Below are positions 15,930 through 24,230 of a stretch of DNA of 37,557 nt, piece by piece. The notes beneath the pieces were generated by a model, which ran no database searches, was not told the origin of the DNA, and was given only the letters and a program-made list of their open reading frames with translations. Within the stretch, counting starts at the first letter, position 1. Each line of letters opens with the position of its first letter. A program made the translations under genes and the position numbers. Origin of the DNA: an uncultured Acidimicrobiales bacterium (GTDB taxonomy: Bacteria; Actinomycetota; Acidimicrobiia; Acidimicrobiales; SHLQ01); contig CALGZB010000252.1 in assembly GCA_937934655.1 (NCBI GenBank), positions 1 to 37,557 of the forward strand. The letters are read 5' to 3'.

Positions 15930-18407
15930 ATGGCTGAAGCCTTTTCTGTAAGTGCGCCCGTAACCGGCGCGCCCGACAAAATCATGTCCTTTGAGACGGG
16001 CAAATATGCTCATCTCGCCGACGGTGCCGTAATGGGCCGTGTCGGAGACACCATGGTCCTTGTGACCGCAACCGGAGCACGCAAAGCTCGCCCCGGCGCC
16101 GACTTCTTCCCGCTTACGGTCGACATCGAAGAAAAGATGTACGCCGCCGGAAAGATCCCCGGATCCTTCTTCCGTCGTGAAGCCCGCGCCGGCGAAGCCG
16201 CCATCTTGGCGTGTCGCCTCGCCGACCGCCCGCTGCGTCCATCATTCCCCGACGGCTACCGCAACGAGGTCCACATCGTTGGAACCGTTATGGGCGCCGA
16301 CATGGAAAACCCCTACGACGTGTTGTCCATCAACGCCGCTTCCTGTGCGCTGAGCCTCTCGCCGATTCCTTTCAACGGACCAATCGGTGCCTGCCGCATC
16401 GCATTCTCCGCTGAAGGCAACTGGATCCCTCACCCCACCTACCAAGAGGGCGAAGACAGCTCATTCGAAATGACCGTTGCCGGTCGCCTCCTCGACGACG
16501 GCGACGTCGCCGTCATGATGGTTGAAGCTGGCGGAACCTCCAACAGCTGGACCAACTTCGAAGGTGGAGCACCCAAGGTCGACGAAGCAGTGCTGGCCGA
16601 TGGCCTCAATGCCTCGAAGGTTTGGATCAAAGAAGTCATCGAACTTCAGAAGGAGCTTGTCGCCAAGGCCGGCGGAAAGCCCGAAACCTTCCCCTTCGAA
16701 GCAGCCGCCGATTACAGCGACGAGATCATGGCCGCAGTTACCGCTGCTGGCGCCGATCAAATCGCCGAGTCACAAAAGGTTGCCGACAAGGCAGCTCGTG
16801 ACGACGCCGAAAGCGCAATGCGCGACTCCATCGTCGCTGCGGTACTTCCACAGTTCGCCGATGAAGACTCGGCCGAGAACAAGATCAAGGCCGCGATTCG
16901 TTCGCTCACCAAGCAGACCGTTCGTAACCGCATCGTCAACGAAGGAATTCGTATCGACGGTCGTGGCACCTCCGACATTCGTCCGCTGGCCTCCGAAGTA
17001 GATGTCATTCCTACCGCTCACGGCTCCGGCGTGTTCCAGCGTGGCGAGACGCAGGTCATCAACTTCACCACTCTCGGTATGGCCCGCATGGACCAAATGA
17101 TCGACGGCATCGATCCAGTCGAGCGCAAGCGTTACATGCACCACTACAACTTCCCGCCATTCTCTACCGGCGAGACCGGCTTCATGCGTGGACCAAAGCG
17201 TCGTGAGATCGGCCACGGTGCGCTCGCCGAGCGTGCGGTATTCCCTGTGATCCCTTCGATCGAAGAGTTCCCGTACACCATTCGTTTGGTGTCCGAGGTG
17301 CTTGCATCGAACGGTTCTAGCTCGATGGCTTCGGTCTGTTCCTCGAGCCTCTCGCTCATGGACGCCGGTGTGCCAATCAAGGCACCGGTTGCCGGTATTG
17401 CGATGGGCCTCGTGTTCCACGACGGCAAATACACCACCCTTACCGACATCCTCGGCGCCGAAGATGCCTTCGGCGACATGGACTTCAAGGTCACCGGTAC
17501 CAGCGAGTTCGTAACCGCACTCCAGCTCGACACCAAGATCGACGGCATCCCTGCCGACGTGCTTGCTGCTGCGCTGAACCAAGCCAAAGAAGCCCGCCTT
17601 GCGGTTCTGGCCAACATGGCAGAAGCCATCCCCGAGCCACGCTCTGAGGTCGGTCCTACCGCACCGAAGATCGTCAGCTTCGAAATCCCGATTGACAAAA
17701 TCGGTGAGGTCATTGGGCCAAAGGGCAAGGTCATCAACGCCATTCAGGGCGAGACCGGCGCAAACATCAGCGTCGACGACGACGGCGCAGTCGGCATTGT
17801 GGCAATCGCCTCAACCGACTCGGCAATCGTCGACGAAGCTCGTCGTCAGATCGAACTGATCCTCGATCCGCCGACCGCTGAGGTTGGACAGACCTACATG
17901 GGTCGTGTCGTAAACATCACCAAGTTCGGTGCGTTCGTAAACATCCTGCCCGGCCGCGATGGCCTGGTACACATCTCCAAGCTCGGTGGCGGCAAGCGCA
18001 TCGACCGAGTTGAAGACGTGCTCGAGCTCGGTCAAGAGATCGAAGTCACCGTTGAGGATGTCGATCCCAACGGCAAGGTTTCCCTCATGCCAGCCGGCGA
18101 AGGTGGCGTATCGGGTGCTGCAGTAGCAGCAGCTGGTGCCGCTGTCGCAGCCGGTGGCGCAGCAGCTGCAACACGTGGCGGCCGTGACTCCGGTGGATCC
18201 GATCGTGATTCGGGCGGTTCAGACCGTGATTCCGGAAACAGCGGTGGCGGCGGTTCGAGCGATGCTCCTGAGGAAGTTTCCTTTGAAGCAGCGTTCGACG
18301 AGCAAATGTCGGAAGAACTCGGTGACCTCGGTCCTGCTGGCGGCGGTCGCCGTGGCGGCAGCGGTGGTGGCGGTGGCGGTGGCGGCCGACGTCGTCGTCG
18401 CAACTAA
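15930..18407 (+). CDS. pnp: Polyribonucleotide nucleotidyltransferase (PNPase)
   Basis: The phosphorolytic 3'-5' exoribonuclease and polynucleotide phosphorylase of RNA decay. It has 825 residues: two RNase PH cores separated by an all-alpha segment (about residues 240-320), then KH (IPIDKIGEVIGPKGKVINAI) and S1 (GQTYMGRVVNITKFGAFVNI). The conserved FFRREAR and GNGSSSMASVCSSSL-like (SNGSSSMASVCSSSLSLMD) stretches are present. The tail from about residue 735 is low complexity: an Ala/Gly run, three SDRDSG repeats near residues 755-772, and a Gly-rich stretch ending in RRRRRN, an RNA-binding type of end. ATG 15930 has a clear AAGGAG. RNase J is also encoded in the window. Confidence 0.97.
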   Translation: MAEAFSVSAPVTGAPDKIMSFETGKYAHLADGAVMGRVGDTMVLVTATGARKARPGADFFPLTVDIEEKMYAAGKIPGSFFRREARAGEAAILACRLADRPLRPSFPDGYRNEVHIVGTVMGADMENPYDVLSINAASCALSLSPIPFNGPIGACRIAFSAEGNWIPHPTYQEGEDSSFEMTVAGRLLDDGDVAVMMVEAGGTSNSWTNFEGGAPKVDEAVLADGLNASKVWIKEVIELQKELVAKAGGKPETFPFEAAADYSDEIMAAVTAAGADQIAESQKVADKAARDDAESAMRDSIVAAVLPQFADEDSAENKIKAAIRSLTKQTVRNRIVNEGIRIDGRGTSDIRPLASEVDVIPTAHGSGVFQRGETQVINFTTLGMARMDQMIDGIDPVERKRYMHHYNFPPFSTGETGFMRGPKRREIGHGALAERAVFPVIPSIEEFPYTIRLVSEVLASNGSSSMASVCSSSLSLMDAGVPIKAPVAGIAMGLVFHDGKYTTLTDILGAEDAFGDMDFKVTGTSEFVTALQLDTKIDGIPADVLAAALNQAKEARLAVLANMAEAIPEPRSEVGPTAPKIVSFEIPIDKIGEVIGPKGKVINAIQGETGANISVDDDGAVGIVAIASTDSAIVDEARRQIELILDPPTAEVGQTYMGRVVNITKFGAFVNILPGRDGLVHISKLGGGKRIDRVEDVLELGQEIEVTVEDVDPNGKVSLMPAGEGGVSGAAVAAAGAAVAAGGAAAATRGGRDSGGSDRDSGGSDRDSGNSGGGGSSDAPEEVSFEAAFDEQMSEELGDLGPAGGGRRGGSGGGGGGGGRRRRRN

Positions 18408-18439
18408 GCACACCAGTTCCAAAGCGAACTAGGTAACAC

Positions 18440-19684
18440 GTGAGCGAATCCATCGGAACCAGTTCCGAAGATATCCAGCTCACCGAACTCCCAAATGGCC
18501 TACGAGTGGTCACCGAACGAATGGATTCTGTTCGTTCGGTGACCATGGGCTGTTGGGTCGGGGTCGGTAGCCGAGACGAAGCCGACGACCACGCCGGATC
18601 ATCGCATTTCCTTGAGCACCTACTGTTCAAGGGATCCGACAAATGGTCGACCCGTGACATATCGATAGCCATCGACGGGGTCGGTGGCGACATGAATGCG
18701 TTTACCTCGCGCGAATACACGGCGTATTCGTTTCGGGTCCCCCACATCGCTGTAGATCTTGCAGCTGAACTGTTGGGTGAAGTCATCAGTCGGCCAACGC
18801 TCGACGCCGATGACCTCGAGTCCGAGAGGCTCGTGATCCTCGAAGAACTCACGATGGCCGAAGATACCCCCGACGACCTTGTGCACATGGAGCTGCAACG
18901 CTCGCTCTTCCCCGATCATCCGCTCGGAGAAGAAGTACTCGGTACCGAAGAGTCGATCTCGGCAATGAACGCCGACACGGTTCGCAAGTTCCACCGTCAC
19001 TGGTACCAGCCAGCGAACATGGTGGTTTCGGCCGCAGGTCTTGTCGACCACGATCGTCTCGTTGACGCCATGGAGTCGGCGTTCGGACAGCTCGAAGGCG
19101 GCGACCGGCCAACCCGCGAGGTTCCTTCTGAAGGTGTGCGCCCGTTCTGCTCAACCGAGAAACCCGTCGAACAAACCCACGTTGCGCTCGGGTGGCGCGG
19201 CTTCGGTCTCGACGATGAGCGACGGTTTGCGCTGAGCCTCGCCAACCAAATTCTCGGAGGAAGTCTCTCAAGCCGTCTCTTCCATGAAATTCGTGAGAAG
19301 CGAGGACTTGCGTACTCGGTGTTCTCCTCAGCGGCGAGCTATTCCGATGCGGGCATTCTTACGATGTACGCCGGGACTTCGCCCGAGAAGGCCGTCGAGC
19401 TACTCGCTGTTGTCGACCACGAGATCGCCGAAGTCATCGAAAACGGCTTCACCCCCGAAGAGCTCGCCACCGCCAAAGGCGGCGTCTCGGGTGCAACCAT
19501 GATCGGGCTCGAAGACAGTTCGAGTCGGATGGGCCGCCTTGGCTCTAACATGCTGCTTTTCGACCGGATAAAGCCAATCGACGAAGCCGTCGCAGCAATC
19601 GAACGGGTCGACCTCGACCAGCTTAACGAAGTAGCCCGCCAGGTTTTCTCCGCCGAGCGCTGCGTATCGCTCGTCGGGCCTTAA
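18440..19684 (+). CDS. M16-family zinc peptidase
   Basis: A pitrilysin/mitochondrial-processing-peptidase-like zinc protease of 414 residues. The inverted zinc motif HFLEH lies at residues 56-60, with the distal Glu near 136 in LVILEELTMA. The C-terminal half is the inactive M16 partner domain, with the family motif FHEIREKRGLAYSV (near residues 281-294). No signal peptide is present, so it is likely cytoplasmic. The GTG start is 32 bases after pnp, a gene pair common in actinobacteria and Firmicutes; the substrate is unknown. Confidence 0.92.
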   Translation: MSESIGTSSEDIQLTELPNGLRVVTERMDSVRSVTMGCWVGVGSRDEADDHAGSSHFLEHLLFKGSDKWSTRDISIAIDGVGGDMNAFTSREYTAYSFRVPHIAVDLAAELLGEVISRPTLDADDLESERLVILEELTMAEDTPDDLVHMELQRSLFPDHPLGEEVLGTEESISAMNADTVRKFHRHWYQPANMVVSAAGLVDHDRLVDAMESAFGQLEGGDRPTREVPSEGVRPFCSTEKPVEQTHVALGWRGFGLDDERRFALSLANQILGGSLSSRLFHEIREKRGLAYSVFSSAASYSDAGILTMYAGTSPEKAVELLAVVDHEIAEVIENGFTPEELATAKGGVSGATMIGLEDSSSRMGRLGSNMLLFDRIKPIDEAVAAIERVDLDQLNEVARQVFSAERCVSLVGP

Positions 19685-19714
19685 CTCTGGTCACTCGGTC
19701 GCAAGCTCCCTCGC

Positions 19715-19760
19715 TCTTCGCTTCGCTATCGGGCCACGCGCCCGTCTCGGCCTCCGCTTT
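19715..19760. repeat. Diverged third copy of the 70-bp dispersed repeat
   Basis: The order cgcttcgctatcgg, a short variable part, then ctcggcctccgct matches the first two thirds of the element at 14005-14074 with changes. It also sits just after a stop codon, as the first copy does after ribBA. Confidence 0.5.
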
Positions 19761-19825
19761 CGTTCCGGCACCACTCCGGGCCCCTCACCACATTCGGTGG
19801 GCGGCCGGCCACAAAAACCGGTTGG

Positions 19826-20001
19826 TCTGACACCTGGTCTGACACTTGCTCTGGCACTTGCTCTGGCACTTGCTCTGGCACTTGCTCTGGCACTTGCTCT
19901 GACACTTGCTCTGGCACTCTGGCACTTGCTCTGACACTTGCTCTGGCACTTGCTCTGACACCTGGTCTGGCACTTGCTCTGGCACTTGCTCTGACACCTG
20001 G
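19826..20001. repeat. 12-bp minisatellite, 14 full units and one 8-bp unit
   Basis: The unit is tctggcacttgc, with variants tctgacacttgc and tctgacacctgg. Counting from 19826 there are seven full units, an 8-bp partial unit at 19910-19917, and seven more to 20001. Because the unit is a multiple of three and stop-free in several frames, it creates open frames on both strands; none has other gene signals. It ends 12 bases before the stop codon of the sigma gene. Confidence 0.9.
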
Positions 20002-20013
20002 GTTGCTGGCGGG

Positions 20014-21288
20014 TTAGTTGTTGGCCTTGTTTTGTAGGAACTCTCGCTCTGGGGCTGAGCCTGCGTGTTGGGCGGCTAGGTGAAAGGCCGCGGTTGCCTC
20101 TTTGGCTTTTCCGAGCTTTGTGAGGAGATCGGCACGGAGGGCCCAGTAGGGGCCGTATGTGGCCAATGCGGTTGGCAGTTCACCAGCATCCAAGCGGTCG
20201 AACGCCTCTTGTGGCCCGTCGACCATCGATACGGCCACCAAGTGATTGAGAGCAACTACCGGGGTGCCGGCCAGCGCTACCCAACGCCTATAAAGCAGTT
20301 CGATCTGCTCCCAATCGGTCTGGTCGGCGGTTACGGCTTCGCCATGAAGTGCATTGATAGCGGCTTGAATCTGAAACGGGCCAGGGTTGGCCCGTCGGAG
20401 AGCGCGATCGAGGACATCGGTGCCCTCGGCGATGAGATCGTGATCCCAAAGCGTCCGGTCCTGCTCGGCGAGAAGAACGAGCGCCCCATCGGAGGTAGTG
20501 CGGGCCGGGCGGCGAGCTTGGGTCAGCAACATCAGCGAGACAAGTCCAAACGACTCGGCGTCGTCGGTGAGTAGGTCGGCCACCAGTCGTCCGAGCCGGA
20601 TTGCCTCATCGCAGAGTTCGACCCGGATGAGGTCGTCGCCATCGCTGGCCGAGTAACCCTCGCTGAACAATAGGTAGATGATCTTGTGTACCGCTTGAGT
20701 CCGAGACAGCAGTTCGGCATCGTCCGGGATCTTGAAGGGCACACCGGCACTACGGATCTTTTTCTTTGCCCGAACTAGTCGCTGGGCGAGGGTGGCCTCG
20801 GGGAGAAGAAACGCCGAAGCGATCTCTGGTGTTGTTAGTCCGGCAACTGCCCGAAGCGTAAGAGCAATCTGCGCCTCGACCGCCAGCGCTGGGTGACAGC
20901 ACCCGTAGATCAGGCGCAGCTGGTCGTCCCTCACAATCGTTTCATCTTTCAGCACATCGCCATGAATAGCGTCGGCGGATCGCAGGTCAAGGTTGGCAAG
21001 AGTTTCGCTTTTCTCGGTCCGTTTCTTGTCGCGCCGGATGCGGTCGATGGCCTTGCGTCGGGCGACCGTGGTAATCCATGCTCCGGGGTTGTCGGGGATA
21101 CCGTCGCGAGTCCAGGTTTCAAGGGCGGTCTCTATCGCATCCTGCGCTGCGTCCTCGGCCGCGCCGAGGTCGCCTAAGGCGCTGACGAGATTGGCCATCA
21201 CACGCGACCATTGCTCGCCAACAACCTTGGAGACTTCTGCGGAGACCGCGTCTGCCCGGGCCGGCTCAGAGGGGTTGGACCCGGACAC
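20014..21288 (-). CDS. ECF42-type sigma factor with C-terminal helical extension
   Basis: An extracytoplasmic-function sigma factor of 424 residues. Region 2 (VMANLVSALGDLGAAEDAAQD and WITTVARRKAIDRIRR) and region 4 (RAVAGLTTPEIASAFLLPEATLAQRLVRAKKKI) are followed by about 220 residues of helical, TPR-like C-terminal domain, as in the ECF42 group. GTG 21288 is 14 bases after the DGPF/YCII gene, so the two form an operon. ECF42 members are typically encoded beside DGPF proteins and lack a classical anti-sigma factor, which matches what is here. The sensing cue is unknown. Confidence 0.9.
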   Translation of the reverse strand: MSGSNPSEPARADAVSAEVSKVVGEQWSRVMANLVSALGDLGAAEDAAQDAIETALETWTRDGIPDNPGAWITTVARRKAIDRIRRDKKRTEKSETLANLDLRSADAIHGDVLKDETIVRDDQLRLIYGCCHPALAVEAQIALTLRAVAGLTTPEIASAFLLPEATLAQRLVRAKKKIRSAGVPFKIPDDAELLSRTQAVHKIIYLLFSEGYSASDGDDLIRVELCDEAIRLGRLVADLLTDDAESFGLVSLMLLTQARRPARTTSDGALVLLAEQDRTLWDHDLIAEGTDVLDRALRRANPGPFQIQAAINALHGEAVTADQTDWEQIELLYRRWVALAGTPVVALNHLVAVSMVDGPQEAFDRLDAGELPTALATYGPYWALRADLLTKLGKAKEATAAFHLAAQHAGSAPEREFLQNKANN

Positions 21289-21302
21289 CGAGGTAATCCT
21301 GA

Positions 21303-21656
21303 CTACTCGTAGCTCTGGACTGGTCGAACCTCAACTCGGCCTGTAGCCGCGGTTGGGATCTTTGCCGCCCAGGCGATGGCTTCGTCGAGATCTTCGCACT
21401 CGAGGATGTAGAAGCCGCCAAGCTGCTCTTTGGTTTCGGCGAATGGGCCGTCGGTAGTGACGGCCGCTCCGTCGACAACGGTGACCGTGGTGGACACATC
21501 GGTGTCGTGGAGGGCTTCGCCAGCGAGAATCTTGCTGCCGGCTTGCTCACCGAACGCCATATAGCCGCCAATCATCGTCGCGAACTCAGGTGTGTCAGGC
21601 GCCGGGCTCACAGCTGCGCTGTTTTCATCGCCATAGATCAGAAGTGCATATTTCAT
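21303..21656 (-). CDS. YCII/DGPF-domain protein, partner of ECF42 sigma
   Basis: A 117-residue protein of the YCII-related (DGPF) family. It begins MKYALLIYGDE and carries the hallmark TTDGPFAETKEQLGGFYIL near residues 68-86. The ATG at 21656 has a GAGAGA ribosome-binding site; an upstream in-frame TTG is less likely. Family members are ferredoxin-like small proteins whose biochemical role in ECF42 systems is not settled. It is the first gene of the pair with the sigma gene. Confidence 0.9.
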   Translation of the reverse strand: MKYALLIYGDENSAAVSPAPDTPEFATMIGGYMAFGEQAGSKILAGEALHDTDVSTTVTVVDGAAVTTDGPFAETKEQLGGFYILECEDLDEAIAWAAKIPTAATGRVEVRPVQSYE

Positions 21657-21810
21657 GTGGTTCTCTCTCAATCTCTCTTGTTGTATCTGTTGGTATCCGC
21701 TGAATTTCTCAGCAGTTACCTAGGTGACGATCGGCTGGCTGCCGAATCGACACACTACGCGAGATATTTTCCAGAGCCGCCTAAAACCCGGCCGTCACCA
21801 ACCCAAGATC

Positions 21811-21926
21811 TCGTTCTGGTCGAAAGGATGGCTGCTGGGGCAACCAAAATCGCGACCAGTTGCGTGGGGTTTTCGTTCTGGTCGAAAAAATGGTTGCTGG
21901 GACGACCAGTTTTTCGACCAGTTCGG
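21811..21926. repeat. Paired 54-bp repeat with inverted-repeat arms
   Basis: Two copies, 21811-21864 and 21873-21926, begin with tcgttctggtcgaaa. Each has inverted arms: CTGGTCG / CGACCAG at 21816-21822 and 21853-21859 in the first, and a perfect 12-bp pair CTGGTCGAAAAA / TTTTTCGACCAG at 21878-21889 and 21910-21921 in the second. The pattern of two adjacent imperfect palindromes suggests a REP- or MITE-like element. Confidence 0.7.
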
Positions 21927-21971
21927 CTTTGAGTGGTTCCCGCCGACAGGATTCTGGGATTCTGGGGGCTG

Positions 21972-21977
21972 TAGTGT
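21972..21977 (+). promoter_or_regulatory. -10 element for leaderless dapB
   Basis: TAGTGT is followed by six bases and then GTG 21984. There is no Shine-Dalgarno sequence, so a leaderless mRNA is likely. Confidence 0.45.
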
Positions 21978-21983
21978 GGGCGT

Positions 21984-22790
21984 GTGACTGCACCAACTAG
22001 CGCCAATCCGCTTCGAGTCGCCGTGCTTGGCGCAGCCGGGCGCGTTGGGCTCGAAATCTGCCGGGGTATTGCTGCCTCCGACGACCTCACGTTGGTTGCC
22101 GCCGTCGACCCTCGAAATGCCGGGAAGCCGCTTGCGGATCTCGGTATTGAATCCTCGGTATCGATCGTCGGGGCCACAAACGATCTCGACGGATCCATCG
22201 TCGACGCAGCGGTCGACTTCACGGTGCTCGATGCAGCGCGAGAGAACCTTGCTTGGGCCGCCGACAACAGCGTCCACATGGTGGTCGGAACAACCGGCTT
22301 TACCGACACCGACCTCCACACGGTGCGCACGAGCTTCGAGAAAAGCAACTGCATCATCGCTCCCAACTTCAGTCTTGGTGCCATCTTGATGATGCGTTTC
22401 TCCGAGATGGCAGCGCCGTTCTTCGAGTCCGCGGAGATCATCGAGTTCCACCATGAGAACAAGATCGATGCGCCGTCGGGCACCGCAATGATGACCGCCC
22501 AACGTATGGCTGCGGCGTCGTCAGAGTGGATGGAGGACCCGACGACGAACGAGATCCTCCCCGGCGCCCGCGGCGGCGAAGGCCCCGAAGGCATTCGGGT
22601 GCACGGCATCCGCATGAAGGGCACCGCTGCGAATCAGGAAGTCATCCTCGGCACCGCGGGGCAGACCCTTACGATCCGCCACGACACCATCGACCGCACG
22701 AGCTATGTGCCTGGCGTACTTCTGGCGTTGCGTGCGGTCGCCGACCGGCCAGGCCTCACCCTCGGACTCGACGACGTGCTTGGCCTATAG
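21984..22790 (+). CDS. dapB: 4-hydroxy-tetrahydrodipicolinate reductase
   Basis: It performs the NAD(P)H-dependent reduction in the diaminopimelate/lysine pathway, the step after DapA. The 268-residue protein has the nucleotide loop GAAGRVG (residues 17-22) and the family signature EFHHENKIDAPSGTA (about 154-168), with the catalytic His pair H156/H157 and Lys K160. The GTG start is supported by the leaderless -10 spacing. SURF1 follows at once. DapA is three genes downstream, so the lysine genes are grouped but split. Confidence 0.95.
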   Translation: MTAPTSANPLRVAVLGAAGRVGLEICRGIAASDDLTLVAAVDPRNAGKPLADLGIESSVSIVGATNDLDGSIVDAAVDFTVLDAARENLAWAADNSVHMVVGTTGFTDTDLHTVRTSFEKSNCIIAPNFSLGAILMMRFSEMAAPFFESAEIIEFHHENKIDAPSGTAMMTAQRMAAASSEWMEDPTTNEILPGARGGEGPEGIRVHGIRMKGTAANQEVILGTAGQTLTIRHDTIDRTSYVPGVLLALRAVADRPGLTLGLDDVLGL

Positions 22791-22806
22791 GGGCGAACCG
22801 CTCGAC

Positions 22807-23577
22807 ATGTATAGCTTCGCCCGCCAGCCGAAATGGTTGCTCTCACATCTCTTGGTCCTGGCTCTGGTCGGGTCGATGATCGGCGCCGGGGTTTGGCAGC
22901 TCCAACGCCTGTCGGATCGCAAGGCAACCAACGAGCTGATCGAGGGTCGAGCCGATGCTCGACCTGTGAGCCTCGATGCAGCTCTAGCGGGGGAGCGGCG
23001 TGCGGATGGAACACTCGACGATGTTCGCTACCTCAGCGTCGAGCTGCAAGGCGAGTACGTGCAGGAGTCGATCTTCATCGACAACCGTTCCTACCAAGGA
23101 GCGCCGGGCTCATGGCTCGCCACGCCATTTGTGCTCGACGAAACCGGCGAAACGGTCTTGGTGGTGCGGGGCTTTGTCGGGCGAGCGACGGTTCTCAATG
23201 GCACTGCTGAAGAACTCGCCGCACCGACAGGCACACAACAGCTGGTTGGGCTTCTCCAGCCCGGAGCGGGTGGCGGAGCTTTCGCCCAAGGACGAGAAGG
23301 AATCGCAGGTGTCTCGCGGCCGAACGTTGCAGCCATCGCCGACTACTACGAGGTTGCTATGGAGAACGTGTATGTCCAGCTCGAATCACCGATCGAGCCG
23401 ACACTTACCGTTGTTCCTCGCCCCGACGCGACGAACGGCTCCCATCTGAGCTACGCGGTGCAGTGGTTTGTATTCGCTCTCATCGGCGCCGTTGGGTACC
23501 CGCTGATCCTGCGTCGTCGAGCGACGGCCGGCGGCGATGACGAAACTCGCGGCGGCGCTTCCTCACACCCGGCGTAG
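22807..23577 (+). CDS. SURF1-family cytochrome oxidase assembly protein
   Basis: A membrane protein of the SURF1/Shy1 family, linked to haem a insertion and cytochrome c oxidase assembly. From the ATG at 22807 it is 256 residues: an N-terminal membrane helix (about 10-30), a large outside domain with YLSVELQGEYVQESIFIDNR and the G-rich GAPGSWLATPF, and a C-terminal helix after the family's HLSYAVQWFVFALIGAVGYP. The upstream open frame to 22705 lies inside dapB and is not used. No other oxidase gene is nearby, so the operon link to dapB is probably just transcriptional. Confidence 0.9.
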   Translation: MYSFARQPKWLLSHLLVLALVGSMIGAGVWQLQRLSDRKATNELIEGRADARPVSLDAALAGERRADGTLDDVRYLSVELQGEYVQESIFIDNRSYQGAPGSWLATPFVLDETGETVLVVRGFVGRATVLNGTAEELAAPTGTQQLVGLLQPGAGGGAFAQGREGIAGVSRPNVAAIADYYEVAMENVYVQLESPIEPTLTVVPRPDATNGSHLSYAVQWFVFALIGAVGYPLILRRRATAGGDDETRGGASSHPA

Positions 23578-23583
23578 CACTGA

Positions 23584-23589
23584 TAGTTT
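23584..23589 (+). promoter_or_regulatory. -10 element for leaderless winged-helix gene
   Basis: TAGTTT lies exactly six bases before the ATG at 23596. A GGAA near the start is too close to be a useful Shine-Dalgarno sequence. Confidence 0.45.
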
Positions 23590-23595
23590 TCGGAA

Positions 23596-24228
23596 ATGGC
23601 TGAACCCTCGAATCCAGAGCTACTTACGCTCCAAAGTCTTCGCCTGAAGGGCTTTATCGACGCTGCTGAGGCAGCAGAACTGGCGGGGCTAGAGCTCTCG
23701 GTTGTCGAAGAACACCTGGCAACGTACTCCGAACAAGGATTGGTAATTCACCGAGACGGACGGGTCAGCGGATGGCAGCTCACCGCCGACGGCAGGGCGA
23801 AGGGCGAAGAGCTCCTTTCGGCCGAGCTCGATGCCACCGGGGTTCGCGACCAGATCGCCGATGCCTACGGCCGTTTTCTCGAGTCGAACCAATCCTTCTT
23901 GTCGATCTGCACCGATTGGCAGGTCCGAGAAATCGACGGCGAACAGGCGCTCAACGATCACACCGATGAGGCCTACGACGCTTCGGTCATCGAAGCGCTG
24001 GCGACCATCGATGTGAAGATTCAGCCCATCGCCGCTGACCTGGGTGCTGCCCTCGAACGCTTCGCGTCGTACGGTCCACGATTCGCCGATCGCTTAGCCA
24101 AGGTGAAATCAGGCGACACCGACTGGTTCACCAAACCTATGATCGATTCGTACCACACGGTGTGGTTCGAACTTCACGAGAATCTGCTCGCAACGCTCGG
24201 TATCGAGCGTGCCAAGGAAGGTCATTAA
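23596..24228 (+). CDS. Winged-helix domain protein of unknown function
   Basis: A 210-residue soluble protein. The first 70 residues read as a winged helix: LQSLRLKGFIDAAEAAELAGLE, then helix VVEEHLATYSEQGLVIHRDG and a wing GWQLTADGRAKG. The rest is helical, with FLSICTDWQVREI and a C-terminal segment around HTVWFELHENLLATLGIER. I do not recognise a characterised family; similar actinobacterial proteins are annotated as MarR-like or hypothetical. It ends three bases before dapA, in one operon with it, so a link to lysine or cell-wall precursor supply is possible but unproven. Confidence 0.65.
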   Translation: MAEPSNPELLTLQSLRLKGFIDAAEAAELAGLELSVVEEHLATYSEQGLVIHRDGRVSGWQLTADGRAKGEELLSAELDATGVRDQIADAYGRFLESNQSFLSICTDWQVREIDGEQALNDHTDEAYDASVIEALATIDVKIQPIAADLGAALERFASYGPRFADRLAKVKSGDTDWFTKPMIDSYHTVWFELHENLLATLGIERAKEGH

Positions 24229-24230
24229 CC

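Larger units (their letters stand above)
19685..20013. other. Gene-free gap between convergent genes
   Basis: These 329 bp lie between the M16 peptidase and the convergent sigma gene. They hold a third, partial copy of the dispersed repeat (19715-19760) and a 12-bp minisatellite (19826-20001). A small stem (CCAC / GTGG) is near 19788. No gene or clear terminator is seen. Confidence 0.7.
21657..21983. other. Spacer upstream of dapB, repeat-bearing
   Basis: This 327-bp divergent spacer holds the paired 54-bp repeat at 21811-21926, listed separately, and the dapB -10 element. The decamer ggttcccgcc at 21935-21944 is the same as one found in two hairpins of the array at 33668, but here it does not lie in a paired loop. 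No gene is supported; the open frames are repeat artefacts. Confidence 0.6.

Noticed and set aside
19785-19997. Open frames through the 12-bp array, with EQVP and CQSK repeats
   Set aside because: They exist because a 12-bp unit without stops stays open; there are no start or ribosome-binding signals.
19826-20001. CRISPR array
   Set aside because: Units are contiguous with no unique spacers, the unit is only 12 bp, and no cas genes are nearby.
21935-21944. Further copy of the C-rich hairpin loop (ggttcccgcc) upstream of dapB
   Set aside because: The flanks do not pair, so the match is probably chance or a different repeat.
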